Shown here: one piece after another, positions 57,726-64,000 of the stretch | How the letters are laid out: each line of letters starts with the position of its first letter | How positions within the stretch are numbered: position 1 is the stretch's first letter | Assembly: GCA_963575645.1 (NCBI GenBank) | Contig: OY754464.1 | Span: 79,458,948 to 79,522,947, forward strand | From: Xanthostigma xanthostigma | Taxonomy: Eukaryota > Arthropoda > Insecta > Raphidioptera > Raphidiidae | Reading direction: 5' to 3' | DNA: 64,000 nucleotides | Translations under genes and position numbers: made by a program | The notes under the pieces: model-generated | Told to the model about the DNA's origin: nothing | The model's input: the letters and a program-made list of their open reading frames with translations, nothing else | Database searches by the model: none

Positions 57726-58145
57726 GCCGCTGCACACGAGGCTGGAAACGCTGCTAGAAACACTGCTTGGACTTCTGCTGACCGGCAGGCTGGGTACGAG
57801 GCAGTAAATGACGTCACTTCGAGCTCGCCTGCTAACTCACAAGATAGATTTTAAAAGTAGAACAGAGGCTATTTTTCTTGCTAGGTGCTCTGTTTGCTCT
57901 GAGCAAGAACCAATCAGGAAACAGTATCTTGCGACATGAACAAACGCCCACAAACCAACGCGACGTCACTTTGCTCAGAGTCAGACAACAGACACGTTTT
58001 GTCACTGCGCGCGCACCAGATCTATCCACAAAACAAGCTTGAAAAGATGCCTCGTGTAAAGCAGTCAAGAAAACCAGCGCTAAAAAACTAGTAGGCAAAT
58101 CTAGCACGGAATCTAGCAGTGTTTCTAGCCTCGTGTGCAGCGGCC
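57726..58145. mobile_element. TIR element, about 420 bp, Harbinger-like ends
   Basis: The left end is GCCGCTGCACACGAGGCT, then GGAAACGCTGCTAGA. The right end, reading inward, is GGCCGCTGCACACGAGGCTA, then GAAACACTGCTAGA. The ends have the GGCC..ACAC form seen in PIF/Harbinger elements and the right flank is TTA. The left flank is not a clean match. No coding recognised. Confidence 0.6.
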
Positions 58146-58666
58146 TTAGCTTCTCAATGTACTGGGACAAGTTACAAATTTAACTTTTTAATTTCCTATT
58201 AAAATCTATAAAACGCATCCCGCAAACAAAAATAAATAAAAAATCGCTTAAAAAAGAGTCGACCGTTTAGAAACTTAAATCCAACTTTTGACGTAAAAAG
58301 AATATGATTTATAAACATTACAGTTTCTACAAAGTATGCTCACCTATGTGCATATAGGTAGATACCTACCTACTTACAAAATGGCAGGTGTGTTTTCTGT
58401 AGACAGAGTCAGACACAAACCATTCAAACACAAAAAAATCAGTTAAGCCATATTGATGTCGTCACAAAAATTTTATCGGCAGCAGAACAATTTACTTGGC
58501 TTGTATTCCGAACAAATTGTTCGATTTAGACGAAACTTGTTTATTTATTATAATATATATACGCTCGATAACTAAGGTCCGTGTGCAGCAGCTTTTAGAC
58601 TTTACTGGACGTTACTTCCGTCCGAAAAAAGATCTGAGTTACTCTCAAGTTGCGCCTTCAATTTTT
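58146..58666. other. Unassigned region
   Basis: One short dispersed motif at 58,560. No gene. Confidence 0.35.
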
Positions 58667-59578
58667 TGACGTGATAACGTCTTATAAATTGATGAAACAA
58701 CGGCTGCACACACGAAAAAGTGTAACGTTCCGCCTGAGCCTGAGAGTGCAAGCGAGAGCGCGATATAAGCGATAGAGAGGCACGATCGGCCCAAGCGTCG
58801 GCTTGTACGCATTTCTCTCTCTTCTCGCGTGACGTCAGAGAATTCATCAAACTATTTGACGTTTGTTTTGACAAAGTGTGCGTTCAACATTTTTTTCGGC
58901 TGTTCCAGCGAAAGCTACATCTGTACATCTGACAGATGGCCTTTGTTTTATAAACCGTCGAAATTAAGACTTAAAATCAAGATATCTAATAAAAATGTCA
59001 TAAATTATCGAATTTTTAAAGCAATTTTTCAGATAATAGATCGTTATTTGTTCGTTTTTGCACGGATATTTTTTGTGTCATATAATTATTACCGATTCAT
59101 CCAAGCCAAAGTTTAACTGAACGCACTCTCATCCAATAGCGATAATGGCAATATGGCGCTAATAATAATAAATGTCATTTTATTTTGTTAAAAATAACTG
59201 ATCGCCGTCATTATGGATAAAATATGATATTATTCACAACAAATGGAAATGTATTGATCAATTGATAGTTTGTACACAAACGCAGCTATATTTTGTATCA
59301 AAAACAAATCTTGGGAGATATCTGCATTTCATGACAGCAGATAAATTATACGGTTTGTTAACAAATATATAATATATATACATTCTTTTAAATGTCTTTT
59401 ATAATTGCTTAAAAATATGACGTATTTTGCTTTGGTTGATCAAATTATTAGTCGGTAAAAATATAGTTTGACAGCTACTAAAATTTAGGTTATGTATTAT
59501 TAAATATGATATTAGAGCGGAATACGTTATCACGTAAAACTATCGTCCGTAAACCGACTTTACAGACAACCAATTTTT
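58667..59578. mobile_element. Family O element (copy 3, about 910 bp)
   Basis: The left end is GACGTGATAACGTCTTATAA, then the G+C-rich block shared with 23,670-23,830 in reverse. The right end is ACGTTATCACGTAAAACTAT ... AGACAACCAATTTTT. The middle (58,900-59,500) is not in the other copies. Confidence 0.65.
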
Positions 59579-60060
59579 AAGTAATAAAACATCGGCCCCG
59601 AGACGACATAAATGTCTGAAATATTTAAAGTTTTTGAGAGAATACGGATCTGTCGCAATATCATAAAACTATAGATATAATATTATAAAGTTTGGCCATC
59701 TATATAGACGAACCCACATATTTATTATTCTTTACAGCGTACAAACGATATGAAGCTTAACTTTTTTGTGCATTTTAAAACTTTTGTTAGTAAATCATTT
59801 AAAAAAAAACAGCGGAAAAATAAATTGAAAATGTGTCACGTTAGAAAAATATCTTACAAAACACGCTATAATAAATGAGAACTATATTTTTCACAAATAC
59901 GTTAATAGTACAGCGTTTCCTATACGCTTTCGCCTATTGCGGACCCATATTACTATAAACAGTAATTTTTTTTTTATTTTTAAGTGAAAATGTCAATTTA
60001 TAGCATTTAGATTTCACTTCTGAAGTGTGTAGTGTATCAACGTAGCATCGTTCATGATGC
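59579..60060. other. Unassigned region
   Basis: Nothing recognised. Confidence 0.35.
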
Positions 60061-61334
60061 TATAGGATAGTTTTATTAAATATTTTGTACAAAATAACGA
60101 TGTTTTCTCAAAAAAATTGGTTGTCTGTAAAGTCGGTTTACGGACGATAGTTTTACGTGATAACGTATTCCGTAATACATAACCTAAATTTATATAATAA
60201 TTCGAATCTATGATATTGCATCTTTCTCTTCAAATTTAGGTAAATTTTATTAAGTAGAATAATAAAACACTATAAAAAGTACACTATTATTATATAAAAA
60301 ACAACTATGGCATGTATCTCTTTTGCGCATGCGCCGATTTTCCCCAAAAAATTTACAAAAATTTCTAGTAAACATAGAGTAAAAACCGTTTTAAAAACTA
60401 TATTATTATTATATAAAACATCATTATAAGAGATATATTCTTTTACGCATGCGCCGATGTTCCCCAAAAACAATAGGCCACTTCATATTTGCATATCAAA
60501 CATCCTCCCAAAATTTGGTTTCAATCCGCTTATCCTTGGTGTCGGAATGATAAGAAATGTCAAAAGTGACGTTTGATACTGTCAAACTATTATGTTCTAA
60601 TAATAATTAGTTATTCCAATAGTTAACTTAGAAGGCGTTGCATTTCAGAAAATACTAATGTCAAAAAATTGAATTAAACATTAGAAATGCAGCCGTTTTC
60701 ATGTTAAGACAAGACATACGTTATTTTCTAATTTCCATGTACGGCAAACAAAGACGACCGACCGCGTCGCGCGCGCGCCATGCATTAGACAACATTGCAT
60801 TTATACAGCTATTTTTCTATATAAATTTTTATAAAAAAACTGTTTAGGCAAATTCTGTTATACGAAATCTATGTAAAATGTTCTCCTCTTTCGTTTAAGA
60901 CTGGTTTCAAACCGATCTGATTTAAATTGAGCGAGAAATTAGCAAAAAGCACGCACAGGGTCAGGCGGAACGTTACGCGTTAGGAACGTTAGGAACGTTA
61001 CGTTACACTTTTTCGTGCATGCAGTCGGTGTTTTATCAATTTATAATATTGGTGATTCATCAATTTATAAGACGTTATCACGTCAAAAACTGTTTTAGTA
61101 ACATGTAACAATATCTGATAGAATTTATTCAAAGCTGTTAGTTCGGAAGCAAACAAAAAAATTGTTTAAATATCAAGTAGCGACATCTGATAGAATTAGC
61201 TCAAAACTATTATTTCAGAAGCAAATCTAGTAGGATTTGTTCAAAGCTATTAGTTCAGACGCCGGGCCGCAAACGAAATACATTTTGCAGAATTATATCT
61301 ATCGCAGCCGGGTGAAACCGGGACGGACCGCTAA
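60061..61334 (+). mobile_element. Helitron tail split by a family O element
   Basis: 60,075-60,115 (AAATATTTTGTACAAAATAA) joins 61,088-61,334 (TTTTAGTAACATG ... AGCCGGGTGAAACCGGGACG, then GCTAA) to make the same tail as 28,920-29,221. Family O occupies 60,116-61,087. Confidence 0.65.
60116..61087. mobile_element. Family O element (copy 4), with duplicated family F pieces
   Basis: Starts TTGGTTGTCTGTAAAGTCGG and ends AGACGTTATCACGTCAAAA. 60,255-60,360 and 60,385-60,480 are two partial copies of the same family F segment (CATGCGCCGAT(T/G)TTCCCC). Text from 60,490 onward matches 42,974-43,480 in reverse. Near 60,765 there is a (CG)n-like run. Confidence 0.7.
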
Positions 61335-61654
61335 TATATACATATATGTGTATATCTTCAATCACTTCAAGTTGCAATTCAAAAAATACGTTTCATTTAT
61401 TTAATTTAATTAAATACAATTAATACAAAATATACAAATACAAATTGTTCACAATAGCTAGTGAAGTGTTTCCTGCCCAACTTGGCGATGCCAGTGCTAG
61501 GGCAGGACACTGACATAATTTAAATTTGTATAATTTGGGTAATTTATGTAATTTTGAATATGAAAATGATCATGTCATCGATAGTTATTTTTAAACTTGT
61601 TATTTTTTCTTTAGTTTCAAAATTTTTTATGTATTTTAGTTAAATCCAGAGTAG
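61335..61654. other. Unassigned, with a small hairpin at 61,472-61,509
   Basis: TCCTGCCC ... GGGCAGGA forms an 8-bp perfect stem with an inner stem TGGC/GCCA. The rest is A+T-rich and unassigned. Confidence 0.4.
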
Positions 61655-62027
61655 AAAGACTGTATAGAAGTTCAATCCTGTGTTATATTTGGCGATCACC
61701 CCAAAGCGCAGTTCCCACCTCAATTGTCAAGATGGCGATGCGGCGCCCTCGAGCTTCGGAACCGCAACGCCAGATGGCGATAATTAATCATTTCAGCTTC
61801 ACACCTTAATCATTGTATTTTTCATAATTTTATATTAATCAAAAAAAATAGACAGAAATTGATGAGTATTTTTTGCGGTGCAAACGCTCAAATTTGCTTC
61901 TGAAGATGAGATATGGAGTACACTGACGCTAAACCTCGCTCGTTCTGCCATCTAACAGAAACAAGACAAACTAAAATTTCCGGCCACACTGTTCCATTAG
62001 ACATAAACTTCTATACAGTCTCTCTTC
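61655..62027. mobile_element. Possible MITE with AGACTGTATAGAAGTT ends
   Basis: GACTGTATAGAAGTT at 61,659 is exactly reversed at 62,006-62,020 (AACTTCTATACAGTC). AAGATGGCGAT and CAGATGGCGAT lie inside. The borders are not fixed by a target duplication. Confidence 0.5.
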
Positions 62028-62086
62028 TCTGGTCGAATCAAATGGTGAAATTCTCTCTTCTCTGGTCGAATCAAATGGTGAACGAT
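62021..62086. repeat. 33-bp tandem duplication
   Basis: TCTCTTCTCTGGTCGAATCA, then AATGGTGAA, occurs twice at 33-bp spacing. Confidence 0.85.
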
Positions 62087-62096
62087 TGCGATCTAA

Positions 62097-62807
62097 AGGC
62101 CCCCATACACCTCGTTCTTTTTTGGCAGTTTTAACCGCCGGGTAAAACTGTACGGTTAATTAAACACGAACAACGGCCATATCCACACAGAGGCGTTGTT
62201 TCGTTCAGTTTTTCTGAAGTCGTGGCATCATTAATACGATCTGCTTTGATGGATCCTACGACAACGTTAGCAGTTGCAGCCGCAGTGGCTATAAAATTAA
62301 AATTTTCAAAAAGAAAACGTTCAAAATGGACTAAAGAATGGTTACTTAAACGCAGGCAATTTTCACACGTAAATCTTCTAAAATCTAAATGAATTACGAC
62401 TAGAACCAGGAGATTGGTTTAATTTTCGATACAATTGTATGAATTGAACGAGCTGAAACTTGAACCTGGGGATTGGTTCAATTACCTGAGAATGGACGAA
62501 CATACTTATTTTGAGTTATTATTAAAATATAAATCAATACTCAAACTATTTACAATCATTTAATTAATATGACTTATTTGCTGTACGTCGCACCACTGAA
62601 TAAACACGTCGATTCTTATCGGAAAGCGCCACACATTACGATTTAAAACGACAACCAGCAAACACGTCGTGTTTAAAATCAAGATTCGGCAGATAAAAAA
62701 ACTGCCGTGTTTCATCGACAGTTTTTGCCCATACACTTCGGTTTTGACCGACGTGTTTTATCGTGACGATGAAAACTGCCAAAAAAGAACGAGGTGTATG
62801 GGGGCCT
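62097..62807 (+). mobile_element. PIF/Harbinger-type element, internally decayed
   Basis: 711 bp with 36-bp perfect terminal inverted repeats starting AGGCCCCCATACACCTCG and TAA directly outside both ends (62,094-62,096 and 62,808-62,810). A 3-bp TAA/TTA target is typical of PIF/Harbinger. It carries the start of a transposase frame (62,249-62,564) and no second half, so it is a defective derivative. Confidence 0.85.
62249..62564 (+). pseudogene. Harbinger-type transposase, N-terminal relic
   Basis: What it is: the N-terminal part of a HARBI1-like DDE transposase, upstream of the nuclease domain. The first frame (62,249-62,392) gives 47 residues with a basic stretch and K-W-T-K-E-W-L-L-K-R-R (residues 26-36), like the W-x-R-P-W-L-x-R-R motif of this family, then a stop. 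A +1 shift opens NELRLEPGDWFN (from 62,388), which ends at a stop (62,445-62,447). A 60-bp tandem repeat then gives NELKLEPGDWFNYLRMDEHT, then YFELLLKYK, matching the family's D-x-x-N-Y-L/F-R-M-x-x-x-x-F-x-x-L-L pattern. It ends at 62,564. No catalytic acidic residues are present. The frameshift, stop and duplication show it is dead. Family assignment is from pattern, not search. Confidence 0.7.
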
Positions 62808-63205
62808 TAATAACTTGAAATGTGTCCGACTGTAATATTGTCTGCATCACCACGATTACGTAACCTATGTTTCTGTCTAAACCCGACTCTAGAGCAATTC
62901 GCGCATGTGCAGCTCTTCGAATGAGCTTGTAATCCTACGTCACAAATACATACATAAATAAATAGGTGAAACTTCTCTACAAGCGCTACGTATAAGCTTT
63001 ATCTTTGACCTTAATAAAAGCTATAAAGTAAGTATCTGTGCTTCCACGTTTAGCTTACGTCATTAGGTAAATAGGAAAGTTCCATATCCGTCTACCTGAG
63101 ATAGGAGATTATATACGATCGACAACAAAGACCATTAGCGTAAAATAAGTAAAAGCAAATACATCAACAGGATAAAATTACTCGAGTTTTATTTATAGAC
63201 TAGTT
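62808..63205. other. Unassigned region
   Basis: No family recognised apart from the short dispersed motif at 63,117. Confidence 0.35.
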
Positions 63206-63440
63206 GTTCCCCGCGGCTCCGGCCACGTTTGAGATGAAACACGACACAATATTTGTTCAGTTCGCAAGGTTTACGAAAAGAATTTCCTATTTTTTAATTT
63301 TTTTTTAGCCTAAGTTACTTCTTATAAAATAGCTACCGGCCAGTGAAAATCCCGTAAAAATCGGTCCAGTCGTTTCGGAGATTAGCCAGAACAAACAGAC
63401 AGACAGACGAAAACTTTAAAAGTTAATATTTTGTTATAAA
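63206..63440 (-). mobile_element. Helitron-like element or fragment
   Basis: CTAG after A at 63,202-63,210 leads to GTTGTTCCCCGCGGCTCCGG. The other part holds TCGGTCCAGTCGTTTCGGAG, then ATTAGCCAGAACAAACAGAC. Typical of lepidopteran CTAG-ended repeats. The outer end is not clear. Confidence 0.55.
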
Positions 63441-63604
63441 TAGGTACCGTACATATACACTTTCATATGCATTTAGTAAAGAGCTGTTATTAATTTACTT
63501 TACAAACAGTTAAATTATATAGGTGCTCGACAACTGAGATCATTAACGTCTCTGATATTTAGGGTCACCAATGGTTCAAATTATTTTTTATATTAAATTG
63601 AAAA
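63441..63604. other. Unassigned, with the short dispersed motif
   Basis: GTGCTCGACAACTGAGATCA, then TTAACGTCT, at 63,522 is the best copy of a motif found six times in the window. Confidence 0.4.
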
Positions 63605-63614
63605 TTCATAGTTT

Positions 63615-63689
63615 AAGATCCAGTATTAGAAATATATACCTACCCTCATCTGTTATTTGATGATGACAATGATTTTATATTAGATAATA
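63615..63689. mobile_element. End of the 45.5-kb foldback family, entered by mariner
   Basis: GATCCAGTATTAGAAATATA, then TCTGTTATTTGATGATGACA, matches 45,498-45,560. The match breaks at TA (63,688-63,689), where mariner begins. Confidence 0.75.
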
Positions 63690-64000
63690 ATGGGTTGTCC
63701 GATAAGTTCTTGCCGTTTTTTTAAATTAAAAAATTAGCGATCGAAATGAAATTTTTTGGTATAATGTTTTGTGTTATTCGAAAGAGAATTTTTCGCTCTA
63801 CAAGAAACTCTATTTAGTTTTTTTGTTTGGATTCATTTTTGTTAATTTTTAGAGCATTTAAATGGAGTGTCAAGTCGACAAAAACGAGCATTTTCGACAC
63901 CACCTTCTTTTTGCGTTTAACCGAGGTGCCAAAGCCACGGAAGCTGCTAGAGAGATTTGTGCCGTATACGGAGAGGGTGCCATAGCTGAAAGAAAAACAA
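63690..64000 (+). mobile_element. Mariner element, 5' portion
   Basis: It follows TA with ATGGGTTGTCCGATAAGTTC, then TTGCCG, a mariner-type terminal repeat. An untranslated leader of about 170 bp precedes the transposase start. The right part is beyond the window, so completeness is unknown. Confidence 0.8.
63862..64000 (+). CDS. Mariner transposase, N-terminus (cut by window end)
   Basis: What it does: mariner transposase binds the element's terminal repeats, cuts them out and inserts them at TA. What is seen: 46 codons open from ATG at 63,862, starting MECQVDKNEHFRHHLLFAFN, then RGAKATEAAREICAVYGEGA. This is the first helix-turn-helix of the paired-like DNA-binding domain of mariner transposases, with the usual F-R-H-x-L-L-F-x-F-N/K-x-G motif. 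The known proteins are about 340-350 residues, so about 13% is visible and the catalytic D,D34D residues cannot be judged. There is no stop or shift in the visible part. The TIR lies 172 bp upstream. Whether the gene is intact needs the next sequence. Confidence 0.9.
   Translation, partial: MECQVDKNEHFRHHLLFAFNRGAKATEAAREICAVYGEGAIAERKT

Noticed and set aside
57832..58170. 112-codon minus-strand frame
   Set aside because: It lies almost wholly in the TIR element 57,726-58,145, and its ends are the terminal repeats. No transposase motif.
58602..58874. 90-codon frame similar to the one at 23,667
   Set aside because: Both come from the G+C-rich block of family O in opposite orientation. The shared peptide follows from shared DNA, and neither has a recognisable domain.

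Overview
This window looks like intergenic or intronic DNA from an insect, most likely a moth or butterfly (Lepidoptera). The reasons are a high A+T content, no operon-like or exon-like coding, and many short non-autonomous transposons. Many of these end in a small hairpin followed by CTAG and sit between A and T, the signature of Helitrons, and the main family starts with the Lep1-type head (AAAGCTGAAGAGTTTG) common in Lepidoptera. I found no host protein gene that I can support. The species cannot be told from the sequence.

Real coding is limited to transposon relics. They are the C-terminal end of a non-LTR retrotransposon ORF2 (about 56.3-56.65 kb, minus strand), a broken PIF/Harbinger-type transposase start (62.25-62.56 kb) inside a TAA-flanked element, and the N-terminus of a mariner transposase cut by the window end (63,862-64,000).

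Layout. 0-9 kb: Helitron pieces, a tRNA-derived SINE, several foldback elements (one a 687-bp palindrome inside a Helitron) and two tandem arrays (about 89 and 172 bp). 9.5-12.4 kb: two inverted copies of a TTCACTA-rich TIR element. 12.4-13 kb: a G+C-rich stretch. 13.1-15.4 kb: a large inverted duplication carrying one SINE per arm, then two Helitrons. 15.4-19.4 kb: TIR elements and a Helitron split by another insertion. 19.6-20.8 kb: a hAT-type element with a perfect 8-bp target duplication and a nested Helitron. 21-27.4 kb: three tandem arrays and a TTAA-flanked element with a second element inside it. 27.6-34.6 kb: a composite of nested repeats, pogo-like ends and a 641-bp TIR element. 36-51 kb: three Helitrons carrying a tRNA-Lys-like cassette, more MITEs, a four-unit 155-bp array and a long foldback. 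51-57.2 kb: a Helitron, a solo LTR with a textbook core promoter, an 82-bp minisatellite and a TIR element hit by the non-LTR retrotransposon. 57.7-64 kb: two Harbinger-like elements, nested composites, and mariner.

The elements are heavily nested, and in several cases a second copy or the other arm of a palindrome supplies the empty site, so insertion order and target choice can be read directly. Nothing here forms a cellular pathway. The interest lies in element structure, captured tRNA sequence, palindromes and the order of insertion. Family names are from recognition of termini and target duplications only; no database search was run.
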